Positions 7,847-17,681 of a DNA stretch of 64,000 nt are shown here, in pieces. Numbering within the stretch: position 1 is the first letter of the stretch; each line of letters opens with the position of its first letter. The notes under the pieces were generated by a model. That model worked only from the letters and a program-made list of their open reading frames with translations. It did not search any database and had not been told where the DNA came from. Made by a program: the position numbers and the translations under genes. Source of the DNA: Thermoanaerobacterium sp. PSU-2 (GTDB lineage Bacteria > Bacillota > Thermoanaerobacteria > Thermoanaerobacterales > Thermoanaerobacteraceae); assembly GCF_002102475.1 (NCBI RefSeq), contig NZ_MSQD01000013.1, forward strand, positions 25,656 through 89,655, read 5' to 3'.

Positions 7847-9175
7847 TTAATCTTTTTTTAATAAGTTTAACGTCTCTTTTGCAAGATCTGAAATCTTAAC
7901 CAAATTATACTTGTATACTCCTGTCATAGCAGTATCGCATATAGGTTGTATAAATTTAGCAGGCAATTTTTTTGCACCAATCATGAGCCCAACAATTGAA
8001 CCTACTGTAGCAGCATTGCAGTCTGTATCTAATCCACTCATTACAGCTAAGCATATTGATTTTCCAAAATCTTTATTACCATAAATTAACGATAAAGCAA
8101 CTATACAAGCATTATTTATTGTATGGACAACATTATAATGACCATATTTCTCATATATTTTATTAAGACATTTTTCCCAATCAGGCTCAATTTTGCTCCA
8201 ATTTATCACATCCTGTATTGCTGCTTTAAGTCTACTCTCTTTTGGAATTACAGAAAGTCCCATATTAATAACATCTATAGGATTGTCAAATAGATATGCG
8301 GAAGCTAACATTGCAGATATAAACATTTCACCATAAATTCCATTTTTTATATGAGATATAGAAGCATCGCGATATGCATATTCTGCCGCTCTCCACGGAT
8401 CTCCTGGATTAATATACCCCCAGAGATCCCCCCTAATCATGGCACCAATCCATTCTCTATATGGATTCCTATATATTGCAGATTTTGGTGGCATAATAAG
8501 TTGACATAAATTTGAATATGCAACTCGTTCGGCGGTACAAGTATGTAAAATAGGAAGATTATTTAACCACGCTTCAGCAACATCTTCAGAAGTAAAACTT
8601 TCCCCATATTTTTTGGCGATTTCAAGGCATAACACTGTATAATTAATATCATCATCTTCTGGACTATGTCCTTCATTATAACTATACTTTTTTAAATTAT
8701 TATCAAGGCTAAATTTTTTATAAATTTTATCATCCAAATTAAAATCTATGTATTCATTTAACGGCCACTTTCCAATCTCTATCAAAAAAGCCTTAATGCT
8801 ATTTTTGCCCATAGTCATACTGTATGACTCTAATGGCTGTCCTAACCAATTCCCTGCTATTCTTCCTAACCATGCACCATAAATTTTATCATACATAATC
8901 TCATCATCAATAAAAATGTCCATTTTGGGAAATTCTGAAATATTGTTTTTTATCTCTTCTAATGTATTTGGTTCACCAAATGGGAAATCATCTTTTACTG
9001 GTAAATTATTTAATTCATCAAGGAGCGCACCTGAATATTTTTCTCTATTTTCATATGATTCATTCTCAATAGATTTTACTTTTTCATCATAATCTTTTAT
9101 ATCCTTTCCTTCTTCCTTAGCTTGAATTAATTCCAATTGCACTCTCTCCCAGTTTGTCAAATACCATGTCTGCAT
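7847..9175 (-). CDS. ADP-ribosylglycohydrolase-family protein
   Basis: Last gene of the 13-gene operon, 442 residues. From about residue 95 it shows the ADP-ribosylglycohydrolase fold: IYGAWLGRIAGNWLGQPLES, an EDDDINYTVLCLEI block in place of the usual TDDT-type metal site, and GLDTDCNAATVGSIVGLMIG near the end as the second Mg2+ site. The N-terminal 90 residues are an extra polar region. ATG 9175 follows GAGGTG at a good distance and begins one base after the kinase stop. Family members hydrolyse N- or O-glycosidic bonds to ribose, and many in sugar operons have unknown substrates. With the preceding PfkB kinase it recalls the yegU-yegV pair of E. coli. Confidence 0.82.
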   Translation of the reverse strand: MQTWYLTNWERVQLELIQAKEEGKDIKDYDEKVKSIENESYENREKYSGALLDELNNLPVKDDFPFGEPNTLEEIKNNISEFPKMDIFIDDEIMYDKIYGAWLGRIAGNWLGQPLESYSMTMGKNSIKAFLIEIGKWPLNEYIDFNLDDKIYKKFSLDNNLKKYSYNEGHSPEDDDINYTVLCLEIAKKYGESFTSEDVAEAWLNNLPILHTCTAERVAYSNLCQLIMPPKSAIYRNPYREWIGAMIRGDLWGYINPGDPWRAAEYAYRDASISHIKNGIYGEMFISAMLASAYLFDNPIDVINMGLSVIPKESRLKAAIQDVINWSKIEPDWEKCLNKIYEKYGHYNVVHTINNACIVALSLIYGNKDFGKSICLAVMSGLDTDCNAATVGSIVGLMIGAKKLPAKFIQPICDTAMTGVYKYNLVKISDLAKETLNLLKKD

Positions 9176-9176
9176 A

Positions 9177-10103
9177 CTACACACCTCTATATTCTTTTAT
9201 AAATTTGTTAACTTCATCTCTATCAGGAATTGACACTTGCGCGCCTTCCCTTGTCACCGTTATTGCAGATGCATATGTTGCATAAATAATCGATTCATCA
9301 ATGCTTTTATTCTCACTAAGCAATGTTGCTAATGCACCTATAAAAGTGTCTCCTGCAGCGGTTGTATCAACTGCATGAACTTTAACTGAAGGATAATATT
9401 TTGTAATCTCATTATTCATTAAGAAAGAGCCTTTTTCGCCAAGAGTTGTAATAACATTTTTTACACCTTTATTTAATAAGAATCTTGATGCTTCTATTAA
9501 AGATTCTTTATCAGTAATTGTTTTTCTTGTTAAAAGAGATAGTTCCGTTTCATTAGGTACAATTAAATAAATATAATGATATATGTTTTCAGATAAAGTA
9601 ATGGCTGGCGCTGGATTTAATATTACTTTTATACCTCTTTTATAACAATATTTTGCAACATATTCAACCGTGGCAATGGGTATTTCAAGCTGCAGAATAC
9701 AATAATTTGCATCATCAAACAAATACTCATATTTTTTAATTTGTGAAATTGACAAACGATTATTGGCACCTTGCAATATAATAATATTGTTTTCTCCTTT
9801 ATCACTTACATTTATATATGCTGAACCAGTTTGTGCACAATCATCTAAAACAATACCTTCAACATTGACTCCATATTTTTTTAAGTCATTATATAATATT
9901 TTGCCATTCTCATCATTACCAGCACGTCCAATCATACAAACATTTCCGCCTAGTTTAGCCGATGCTACTGCTTGGTTTGCTCCCTTCCCCCCTCCGCTTT
10001 TTTTATATGCTTTTGCAATTATTGTTTCTCCGATAGATGGAATATGATCAACTCTTAAGATTATATCCATATTTATACTTCCTACAACTATAACTTTACT
10101 CAT
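9177..10103 (-). CDS. PfkB-family sugar kinase, ribokinase-like
   Basis: This 308-residue PfkB kinase is closest in look to ribokinase. It has the N-terminal VVVGSINMD-like strand, the sugar-binding GGGKGANQAVASAKLGG (37-53), and the anion-hole and catalytic base motif DTTAAGDTF (246-254), with alanine where most have glycine in GAGD. It overlaps the GH84 gene by 8 bases and has GGACGGAGG before ATG 10103. Ribokinase phosphorylates ribose at C5, but in this operon the substrate may be another sugar or a nucleoside released by the neighbouring glycohydrolase. The assignment to ribose is therefore open. Confidence 0.85.
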   Translation of the reverse strand: MSKVIVVGSINMDIILRVDHIPSIGETIIAKAYKKSGGGKGANQAVASAKLGGNVCMIGRAGNDENGKILYNDLKKYGVNVEGIVLDDCAQTGSAYINVSDKGENNIIILQGANNRLSISQIKKYEYLFDDANYCILQLEIPIATVEYVAKYCYKRGIKVILNPAPAITLSENIYHYIYLIVPNETELSLLTRKTITDKESLIEASRFLLNKGVKNVITTLGEKGSFLMNNEITKYYPSVKVHAVDTTAAGDTFIGALATLLSENKSIDESIIYATYASAITVTREGAQVSIPDRDEVNKFIKEYRGV

Positions 10104-11730
10104 ACTTCCTCCGTCCTAATTCATCAATTACGTTAACATAAAAATCATATATATCCTTATCCAAATATTTATTTTCAATTTTTCTACTTTCATCTAGCAA
10201 TTCTTCCAAAACATCAATATTTTCTTTACCTTTTAATACGTTTATAGCTATTCTTCCTATTTTACCATCTATTTTTATCCTGTTATACCACGGTCTAATA
10301 TCTTGCAAGAATCTCTTATTGTCAACGAATTTTTCTAAATTATCCGGCAATTCATAAATTGATTCAAATATCTTATCAAGTTCTTCCAAAATGATATTAT
10401 CTTTTGTTAGTTGATATTCTTCTATCAACTTACTTACGCGAGTCTTAAGAGGCCACATTGGAGGATTTTCAGCATTTTCACATAAAAATTTGACATATTC
10501 CCAGCCATCTTTGCCTATCTCTTTATAAGCTTTTTCTAAAGCTATATATGGGTTATATGCTTCTGGATTCCACATATAATATGAATAAGTAATAAGTGAT
10601 ATCTTAGACGCTTCGGCTTGGTTCATTGGATTTGATAATATATACCTACAATTATGTTTATATAATTTACGGCTTCTATTTATTACTGCACCTAAATATA
10701 AATTATCTTTGGAATAATCATTTACAGGATAATTATCCCATAATACAAGCTCATGCTTATATATGTTAGATATATTATCAGCATCAGAATTAGTAATTGT
10801 TGGCGCAGTTACACCTATTCCTGTCCAAAAAACTAATATATTTTTATCAAGTTTTTCCCTAAGGCTTCTTCTGTAATCGGAATCTTCTTCCTGATGATAC
10901 TCTGTCGGGCACATTATAAATTCAATATCATTGTATTTGCCTTTTAGATAGGAAAAAACTTTATTGCACAAAAATGCATGTGCGTTTCCTGGTACCAAAA
11001 ATTCTTTAATGTCATCTTCATATTTTAACTCATAGTCTATATCATCCAATAACAAAGCAAATTTCCTCACGCCTTTATTTGCAATAATATCGTATTTTTC
11101 ACATAAAAGATTAAAATCATAGTCATCTGTATACTTTATAGAGTTTCCAGGACTAATAGAAAACACAAAATCAACGTTTTTTTCATTGCACTTATTTATT
11201 AGAACATCCAACTTATTAAGTAAATCTAGTGGATATGGCTCTCTCCATTTTTCTCTGTGATATGGATCATCTTTTGGCGCATAAAAATATGTATTCATTT
11301 TATGTCTTCTCAAAAATGATATCATATCAAGCCTATCCTCAAAGCTCCATGGTTCGCCATAAAATCCTTCTATTATTCCTCTCATTTTGAATGAAGGCCA
11401 ATCGATTATTTCCACCTCAGGTACAATGACATAATCGCCTTTCTTCTTGAAGAAATTAAAGATAGTATCAATTGCATACTGGTAACCCCTATCATCGCTA
11501 AATTCAACTAATATATCATCTTTTATATTTATTCTATATCCTTCACTTGGTATTTTCTCATTTTTATATGTCTTTAGTTCTAAATCGCCATCCATTCTAA
11601 CTATTTTTATGAATTCAGGTAAATCAAAATTATCAATTTTTTCTTTAATTGTAATATTTACTGCCTTTTTATATATCTTCTTATCACCTGCAAAAAATAT
11701 TTCTTTAGGATCTGGTACAACATCAATCAT
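10096..11730 (-). CDS. GH84 beta-N-acetylglucosaminidase, cytoplasmic
   Basis: This 544-residue family 84 enzyme cleaves terminal beta-GlcNAc by substrate-assisted catalysis. After an N-terminal small alpha/beta domain (1-110) the barrel begins with MRGIIEGFYGEPWSFEDRL (116-134), the GH84 hallmark. The catalytic aspartate pair is in LLLDDID (D229, D230). No signal peptide is present, so it acts on an imported glycoside. The C-terminal helical part (about 420-544) is usual for the family. It has GGAGG before ATG 11730 and follows DUF4127 by two bases. It is the clearest clue that this operon handles a GlcNAc-type substrate. Confidence 0.93.
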   Translation of the reverse strand: MIDVVPDPKEIFFAGDKKIYKKAVNITIKEKIDNFDLPEFIKIVRMDGDLELKTYKNEKIPSEGYRINIKDDILVEFSDDRGYQYAIDTIFNFFKKKGDYVIVPEVEIIDWPSFKMRGIIEGFYGEPWSFEDRLDMISFLRRHKMNTYFYAPKDDPYHREKWREPYPLDLLNKLDVLINKCNEKNVDFVFSISPGNSIKYTDDYDFNLLCEKYDIIANKGVRKFALLLDDIDYELKYEDDIKEFLVPGNAHAFLCNKVFSYLKGKYNDIEFIMCPTEYHQEEDSDYRRSLREKLDKNILVFWTGIGVTAPTITNSDADNISNIYKHELVLWDNYPVNDYSKDNLYLGAVINRSRKLYKHNCRYILSNPMNQAEASKISLITYSYYMWNPEAYNPYIALEKAYKEIGKDGWEYVKFLCENAENPPMWPLKTRVSKLIEEYQLTKDNIILEELDKIFESIYELPDNLEKFVDNKRFLQDIRPWYNRIKIDGKIGRIAINVLKGKENIDVLEELLDESRKIENKYLDKDIYDFYVNVIDELGRRKYE

Positions 11731-11732
11731 TC

Positions 11733-13268
11733 TTATCCTCCAATCTTTATCCCTACTTCAAACATCCTATTCCAAGGCATATAAACATCAAAATTGTAAT
11801 GAAAATCATTTAAATTTTTTTCACTAAATTCATAAAGGTTCTTTTTAACAATATCAGCTATTAATTTCCCTTTATCCTTTAGAGTAAAATAATTAAGTCC
11901 ATAAGTGCCTAATAAGTCTGTTACAGAAGATCTTACAAAATGTTGATATCCCCAATCTTCAAGATATCTAAGATATAAAAATTTTTCTGAAGCAATCAAT
12001 TGGTCATGTGAAAATATATTTTTGCTAAAATAATAAGACGAAATCATACTATGCGATATAACTGTGCCTAAGGTGTTTGAAGATGTATTCCATCCGCCAT
12101 AAGAAAGAAGTTTTTTCAGTAAATTATACTTCTTAATTAATTGCATTAACTGATTATCAGAACCATTTGGCATCGCAACATCCGCCACAGAGCATAGATT
12201 ACCTTTACTGATATAATAATTGATGGCTTCTACAAATTCATTTAAATTTCTTTCTGGATCAATAATATCAATTTTGCTTAATATGGAATCCCAGCTTTCA
12301 GATAGTTTTAGTGTAAGTTTCGATGGCGGATTAACCATCAAAATGAAATCAGCATCAGAGCTATTATCTATTATTATCCCTCCAGCCGAAATAATATGGT
12401 ATTTAACTGTCTCATTAAGACTTCTATCTTCATATCTCGGTATTAATGTAGAACCTATTTCAGATGAATATCTTATAAAAACTGTTGGTTGTCTATCCTT
12501 CAGTTCATTAAAAACTCTCGCCATCAGTGTGCACCCTACTTCATCTGCACCCGGATATGAATATATCCTATCTGTCAAATCTAAGTCACTTATATATTTC
12601 ATAATCTTTCTGCGCTCTCTTGCAGAAAACCCATACTTCGAACAATCATCCATTGGAATAATCAAAAAATCAATAATCCCCTCTTTTACAAAATCAACCA
12701 CTTTCAAATTTACTAGATGATTTACACGCCTTCTGTTTAAAAAATCATTTAATACATCCATAGGAATTTGATTTTTAATTTTATTATATTCACTTATATC
12801 TTTATCCTCTGCAATATTAAGTTCTAATTTGTCAGATAAGACCCCATATTGAAATACTTTTTCACCATAATCCTCATAATAATCTGGTTCTTCGTCAGAA
12901 CTATTATATGATGGTGATCTCATAATAAGATTAAATCCATAAACTCTTAAGTTTCTATTCATAGTTTTTAACTCTTTGATTAATTCAAGCCTCTTAATGC
13001 ATTCATCAAAAGTCATTTTATGAAGTCTGGATGGAACAATTCCTCCATATAATAACATATCAACTGAAACCACAAGATGACTTACATTGTTTATGTTATC
13101 TATCATCCAGTCTTTAAGTTTATCTACATCTGCTGCACTTTTTTTATTACCAAGTATATCTAATGGAGGTTCAATCATTTCTATATCGCTTATATCCATT
13201 ATCATTTTAGGATAAATATAATTGCAAGGCCTTTCATCAAGCGGAATATACATTACTTTTTTATTCAT
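11733..13268 (-). CDS. DUF4127 family protein
   Basis: This 511-residue protein is recognised as DUF4127 by its start, KVMYIPLDERPCNYIYPKMI, the following LVVSVDMLLYGGIVPSRLH (about 66-84), and the late NLCSVADVAMPNGSDNQLM and GGWNTSSNTLGTVISH blocks. The family has no biochemical function that I know of. Conserved D, R, N and H residues in these blocks look like an active site, and an enzyme acting on a sugar is plausible. No signal peptide or membrane segment. It overlaps the upstream acetyltransferase gene by ATGA and is followed two bases later by GH84, so tight coupling with amino-sugar enzymes is clear. Confidence 0.85.
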   Translation of the reverse strand: MNKKVMYIPLDERPCNYIYPKMIMDISDIEMIEPPLDILGNKKSAADVDKLKDWMIDNINNVSHLVVSVDMLLYGGIVPSRLHKMTFDECIKRLELIKELKTMNRNLRVYGFNLIMRSPSYNSSDEEPDYYEDYGEKVFQYGVLSDKLELNIAEDKDISEYNKIKNQIPMDVLNDFLNRRRVNHLVNLKVVDFVKEGIIDFLIIPMDDCSKYGFSARERRKIMKYISDLDLTDRIYSYPGADEVGCTLMARVFNELKDRQPTVFIRYSSEIGSTLIPRYEDRSLNETVKYHIISAGGIIIDNSSDADFILMVNPPSKLTLKLSESWDSILSKIDIIDPERNLNEFVEAINYYISKGNLCSVADVAMPNGSDNQLMQLIKKYNLLKKLLSYGGWNTSSNTLGTVISHSMISSYYFSKNIFSHDQLIASEKFLYLRYLEDWGYQHFVRSSVTDLLGTYGLNYFTLKDKGKLIADIVKKNLYEFSEKNLNDFHYNFDVYMPWNRMFEVGIKIGG

Positions 13269-14185
13269 TTATTATCCTCCAGTTCTTTAAATCCACTTTT
13301 ATAAAATTTATATGGCCTAAATCCAAATTGTCCATAAAACTCTTTAAGAATTGTCCAATCTATAACAACATTTCTCGTCCCCCTCTTTTTTAATAGATTA
13401 AGCGATTCCAGTAATAATTTATTTCCTAGTTTTTTACCTCTATAATCTATATCAATGCCTATCGGTCCAAGCGATCCATTTCCAATTGCATCCAAATTAA
13501 TCTTACAAAATCCTATTACACTTTTGTCACACCACATTAATATTATATTTCGGAAATCACCATTATTTTCGATATAATTATTGATTTCATGCTTCCATCT
13601 GCCAGGAAAATTCTTGTCAAAAAATTTATTAAGAAGATCAATATCACTTAATCGAAATTCTTTTACTATATAACTGCTATCCATATTTATTTTAACATTA
13701 AGTTTACCAAAATCTAATTTCGAAACATCCGCCATTAAATCATAGTGCGGTTCATTTAACTGAAAGCCCAAATCTATAAAAAATTCCTCTACTTCATGAG
13801 ACGGTTCGGGAATACCAGAAAAGAAATTATTTATATCGCCGCCAAGTAAGATTCTTCTAACTCCCAAATTTATAAGCTTTTTTTCTGAAAGTTTATAAAG
13901 TGATGTTCCATAACCATGACATCTAAATTTTTTGTCAACCAGCAATATATTCAACCATGCACAATTTTTATACTCTTCAATATTTCTGTTATTTAATTTT
14001 ACTATTACGAGCCCAACAACTTTATTGTCAATTTTTAAAATAAATGAACCATCATTATAAAAATCAACATCATCAAAGACATTTTTTATAAATCTGTTTC
14101 TATCTATATGATATTTTTCATCAAAATTATATTTCCATAATTTTATTATCCCATCAACATCTTGTTTAGTTATATTTTCAAACAT
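13265..14185 (-). CDS. Tandem GNAT acetyltransferase
   Basis: The 306 residues hold two GNAT domains. The first (about 1-150) has NILLVDKKFRCHGYGTSLYKLSEKKL as its acetyl-CoA loop, and the second (about 165-306) has GPIGIDIDYRGKKLGNKLLLESL followed by KEFYGQFGFRPYKF. Double GNAT proteins often use one domain for catalysis and one for structure. Set between an FAD oxidoreductase and DUF4127 in a catabolic operon, it may acetylate an amino sugar or protect against a toxic intermediate; this is inference. The 3' end overlaps the DUF4127 start by four bases. Confidence 0.85.
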   Translation of the reverse strand: MFENITKQDVDGIIKLWKYNFDEKYHIDRNRFIKNVFDDVDFYNDGSFILKIDNKVVGLVIVKLNNRNIEEYKNCAWLNILLVDKKFRCHGYGTSLYKLSEKKLINLGVRRILLGGDINNFFSGIPEPSHEVEEFFIDLGFQLNEPHYDLMADVSKLDFGKLNVKINMDSSYIVKEFRLSDIDLLNKFFDKNFPGRWKHEINNYIENNGDFRNIILMWCDKSVIGFCKINLDAIGNGSLGPIGIDIDYRGKKLGNKLLLESLNLLKKRGTRNVVIDWTILKEFYGQFGFRPYKFYKSGFKELEDNK

Positions 14186-14210
14186 ATTATATTACCTCTC
14201 GAAATCGAAA

Positions 14211-15575
14211 TTATATATCATAACCATAATCACGCATAATTTTTCTAATTTCACACCCTTCTATATTGCTGACCTTTATGCCTTTCTGAATACTATATGC
14301 AGCAGCAATACCTGCTGCTTCACCTGTTGCTCTACACGTTGGCTGTATTCTTATTGATGATTGCGCTATGAAAGTTGAAGATATACATCTTCCAGCAACT
14401 AATAATCCTTCTATATTTAGTGGAACCAAGCATCTAAATGGTATTTCAAAATATTCATTATTTCTTATAGGCAGAATCTTAAGTTCGGTTTTCATACCAT
14501 GCACATCGACTGGATACGCCGTTTTCGCAATTGCATCATCGAATTTTGATCTATTATTATAGTCATCAATGTTTAAAATATACTTCCCTTTTATTCTTCT
14601 TGATTCTCTAATCCCAATCATAGGAGCAACAGATAATATATAACTTTCTTCAAAGCCTGGTATATATTTTTTTAAAAACTTATAAAGTCTTTGTATCATT
14701 TCTCTGCCTTTTTGATATGAATAAGATATTTCTTTTGCATTAAGAGCATCATTTATAGACGGTATCTCTGGACAATTAAATGACATTACACCTGGCATTC
14801 CTGGTATCGAAAACGCTTGAAAATAAACTCCATCTTCATAATTAATAACCTCGTCGTCAAGACCTTTTTTAAAGATACTTTCAAGTGGAAAAGCACTATT
14901 CCATACCATTGCAGTTTCAACAAGTGGGTAGTCCAAGCCCCAATTTTGGCCAAGATCTTTAAGAAATGATTGTAATTTTATAATGTCAATATTTCCAACC
15001 ATAAATCTTAAAGAAATTGCCTGATTCTTGCCTGTTCTCTCATCGCCAATAAAGCATGGTACTCCCGCAGAAAACGCTACGTCAGCATCACCAGTACAGT
15101 CAATAACAACCTTTCCAAAAATCGCACTTATCCCTGATTTATTATGGACTAACACGCCTTTTATCGTATAGTCTTCTACTATATTATCTAAAAATAAAGT
15201 ATCAAACAAAATTGAACCATTATACTCTAACAACATTTCCTCAAGAACAAATTTCATCATTTCCGGATTAAACCATCCGTCGTTTCCACTTGAATCTTTT
15301 GCACCATATCCATAATTTATAAGTCGCTTACGAATTTCTTTATCTATAGATGAAGCCGGGTTACCACTTATATTAATATGCATCATTGGTGTAACCTGAG
15401 CGGCAGTTGATGATCCACCAAGGAATCCATATTTTTCTATTATTAATGTCTTGGCTCCTTCTCTAGCAGATGCAATTGCAGCAATAGATCCTGCTGTACC
15501 CCCTCCAACAATTATGACATCATATTTATCATCTGAAATCGGTATTTTATTATTTTTATATATATAATAATCCAT
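14211..15575 (-). CDS. FAD-dependent oxidoreductase (FAD_oxidored, PF12831 type)
   Basis: This 454-residue flavoprotein begins with an FAD-binding Rossmann fold, DVIIVGGGTAGSIAAIASAREGAK, in which GGGTAG is the dinucleotide loop (24-29). Then come EKYGFLGGSSTA, the VVIDCTGDADVAFSAG strand and a C-terminal LVAGRCISSTFIAQSSIRIQPTCRATGEAAGIAAA block that closes the FAD site. This pattern is the PF12831 family, found in many sugar operons with unknown substrates, where oxidation of a sugar hydroxyl is often supposed. No signal peptide is present. It lies between the GHL10-like gene and the double GNAT. Confidence 0.87.
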   Translation of the reverse strand: MDYYIYKNNKIPISDDKYDVIIVGGGTAGSIAAIASAREGAKTLIIEKYGFLGGSSTAAQVTPMMHINISGNPASSIDKEIRKRLINYGYGAKDSSGNDGWFNPEMMKFVLEEMLLEYNGSILFDTLFLDNIVEDYTIKGVLVHNKSGISAIFGKVVIDCTGDADVAFSAGVPCFIGDERTGKNQAISLRFMVGNIDIIKLQSFLKDLGQNWGLDYPLVETAMVWNSAFPLESIFKKGLDDEVINYEDGVYFQAFSIPGMPGVMSFNCPEIPSINDALNAKEISYSYQKGREMIQRLYKFLKKYIPGFEESYILSVAPMIGIRESRRIKGKYILNIDDYNNRSKFDDAIAKTAYPVDVHGMKTELKILPIRNNEYFEIPFRCLVPLNIEGLLVAGRCISSTFIAQSSIRIQPTCRATGEAAGIAAAYSIQKGIKVSNIEGCEIRKIMRDYGYDI

Positions 15576-15587
15576 AATAACACACCC

Positions 15588-16808
15588 TTAATCGATTAGT
15601 AGTCTCCACCAATTATAATCTTCAATATAGCTTAGATCAAACAACATACAGCCTTGTGATTTCTTAAAACACATATTAACTGCTTTTTTAAAATTCTCTG
15701 GATTACCTTCATACTGTTTCACAAAAAGACTTCCAATGATAGGTACAACATTCATCGTTACTTTATTTGCCATTATGCCAGAACCTTCCACGCTATACCA
15801 ATATGCAGGTTTCCCATTTTTAATCGCCTCATCTATTGTTACATCAGGATAATAAAAACCTGACATCAATTTATCAAGATATTCAGCATAACCAGTTTTG
15901 GAATACTCTTTCCCTACCCAAGGATATTCTTCTAGTATATACTTTTCACTAGCCCAATTTGCTCCAACCTGATAATAAATTGGATACCACGATCCTGCAT
16001 AATCTATAAATTCAATTTTTTTGTTTGATTTGTTTATTGCCTCTCTGACTTTTATAATAAATTTTTTGATGATTGATGCCTTAAAAGTTATCCAATCTCC
16101 AAAAAGATCACCATAGATAACTTGTTTATCATCATTATCATTTATTTTAAGTTCATAAATATCTGTAGGCCAATTGTACACTTTCTTTCCTATAAACTCC
16201 TCAAATTTATCTTTAGTATATTCACTAAAATCTGCCGCAAGTCCTATGAATCTGACTCTGTCGAGCACAATACCATCAATATCATAATTATTAATCAATT
16301 CATTTATCACGCTTACTTCATACTGTTGTACATCTTCTCTTACGGGATTGACAAAAACGTCAGAAAAGTCGTCAATAGAATCAAACGTTTTTAATTCATC
16401 TATATCCGTAATTGGTTTTATAGACGATTTACCTTCATTATTGATTCCATATAGATATGTTTGCCAATATGGGTGTTCATAGCCTTTTGACAAATTGTTT
16501 TTATTTTTCCTATTTCCTTCCGAGAAGACATCAACAGCGGCATATATCCTTAAATTTCTATCATGTGCTTGTTTTATATATAGTTCAAGATAATCTTTAT
16601 CCTTTTCAAATTCCGAATCATAACAACTATAATGTGGTACTATTTCACTTTTGTATATACAAAAACTTGTTGGATCTTTAACGCTTAGTACAATAGAACC
16701 AATTCCATATTTAACACATTTATCAAGTATTTTTTCGAAGTATTTATTATCGAGAATTATATTCTTGTTAGCATGAATTTCTATCCATAGATAATAATCT
16801 TTATCCAA
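15588..16808 (-). CDS. GHL10/YngK-like putative glycoside hydrolase (TIM barrel)
   Basis: This 406-residue protein has a TIM-barrel layout like the family-10-like GHL10 proteins (YngK group). YGIGSIVLSVKDPTSFCIY, then HDRNLRIYAAVDVFSEG, IDGIVLDRVRFIG near residue 180 and later KIEFIDYAGSWYPIYYQVGANWAS mark successive strands. Acidic residues in VLDRVR and IDYAG are candidates for catalysis, but no assigned catalytic pair can be read with confidence. It has no signal peptide, unlike most YngK homologues, so it should act in the cytoplasm on what the adjoining permeases bring in. Function is inferred from fold and place only. Confidence 0.65.
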   Translation of the reverse strand: MDKDYYLWIEIHANKNIILDNKYFEKILDKCVKYGIGSIVLSVKDPTSFCIYKSEIVPHYSCYDSEFEKDKDYLELYIKQAHDRNLRIYAAVDVFSEGNRKNKNNLSKGYEHPYWQTYLYGINNEGKSSIKPITDIDELKTFDSIDDFSDVFVNPVREDVQQYEVSVINELINNYDIDGIVLDRVRFIGLAADFSEYTKDKFEEFIGKKVYNWPTDIYELKINDNDDKQVIYGDLFGDWITFKASIIKKFIIKVREAINKSNKKIEFIDYAGSWYPIYYQVGANWASEKYILEEYPWVGKEYSKTGYAEYLDKLMSGFYYPDVTIDEAIKNGKPAYWYSVEGSGIMANKVTMNVVPIIGSLFVKQYEGNPENFKKAVNMCFKKSQGCMLFDLSYIEDYNWWRLLID

Positions 16809-16819
16809 ACTTACTCCTC

Positions 16820-17680
16820 CTAACCTTTTATAGCACCTGCAACAGCATTAATGAAATATTTTTGGAAAGCTAGAAATACTATTATAACTGGAATTATGGA
16901 TAATACTGTTCCTGCAGCTACATAGCCAAATTTATAATTAAACTGGCCAGATAAATATTTTAGAGCCGTTGCTAAAGGATATTTATTCGGATCTTGTAAC
17001 ACAACTATAGGCCACAAAAATGAATTCCATAGACCTATAAAGTCAAATATTACAATCGTAGAAATTGCTGGCATAACTTCCGGAAGCATAATTTTATACC
17101 ATATCTTAAATTCCGATGCACCATCTATTTTAGCAGCATCAATTAATTCTCTAGGTACAGTTAGATAAGATTGCCTTAAAAGTATTATGCTAAAAACAGA
17201 TACCGCACCTGGGATAATAACACCAGTTAAAGTATCAAGTAAGCCCATTTTTGATATAGTCAAGTAGTTAACAATTAGCCCTGCAGCAGCCGGCAAAATC
17301 ATGGTACTAATTAATGCAGAGAATATTAAATTTTTGCCATAAAAATCCATACAAGCCAAAGGATATGCCGCAAGTGAAGCTAGTACAACATCAAGCACTA
17401 TTCCTGAAACTGTTATTATTACTGTGTTCAAAATATATTTAGGTATTGATATAAAATTAATCACGCCTATATAATTAGCCAATGTAAATGGATGTGGAAT
17501 TAAATCCATTGTATAAATATTTTGACCCGTTTTAAATGATGAAGATACAAGCCAAATAAACGGTCCTGCTAAAAATATTGCTATTATTATCAATATTAAG
17601 TAAGTTATTGTTAATGAAAATATCTTTTTTATAGCTTTTACTTTTTTGTAATTTACAGATTTATTGTTTAAAGTTTCCAT
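16820..17680 (-). CDS. Sugar ABC transporter permease, MalG type (amino-sugar operon)
   Basis: This 286-residue inner-membrane permease of the CUT1 class has six hydrophobic segments. The EAA loop reads ELIDAAKIDGASEFKIWYKIMLPEVMPA, which docks the ATPase. It starts 1 base after the upstream permease stop. The typical MalG start with a long N-terminal polar tail (about 20 residues) is seen. It works with the next permease and the binding protein; the substrate is probably an oligosaccharide or glycoside with GlcNAc, judged from GH84 and NanE in the same operon. Confidence 0.93.
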   Translation of the reverse strand: METLNNKSVNYKKVKAIKKIFSLTITYLILIIIAIFLAGPFIWLVSSSFKTGQNIYTMDLIPHPFTLANYIGVINFISIPKYILNTVIITVSGIVLDVVLASLAAYPLACMDFYGKNLIFSALISTMILPAAAGLIVNYLTISKMGLLDTLTGVIIPGAVSVFSIILLRQSYLTVPRELIDAAKIDGASEFKIWYKIMLPEVMPAISTIVIFDFIGLWNSFLWPIVVLQDPNKYPLATALKYLSGQFNYKFGYVAAGTVLSIIPVIIVFLAFQKYFINAVAGAIKG

Positions 17681-17681
17681 A

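Noticed and set aside
12220..12720. Plus-strand open frame opposite DUF4127
   Set aside because: No ribosome site or family match; DUF4127 on the other strand is clearly coding.
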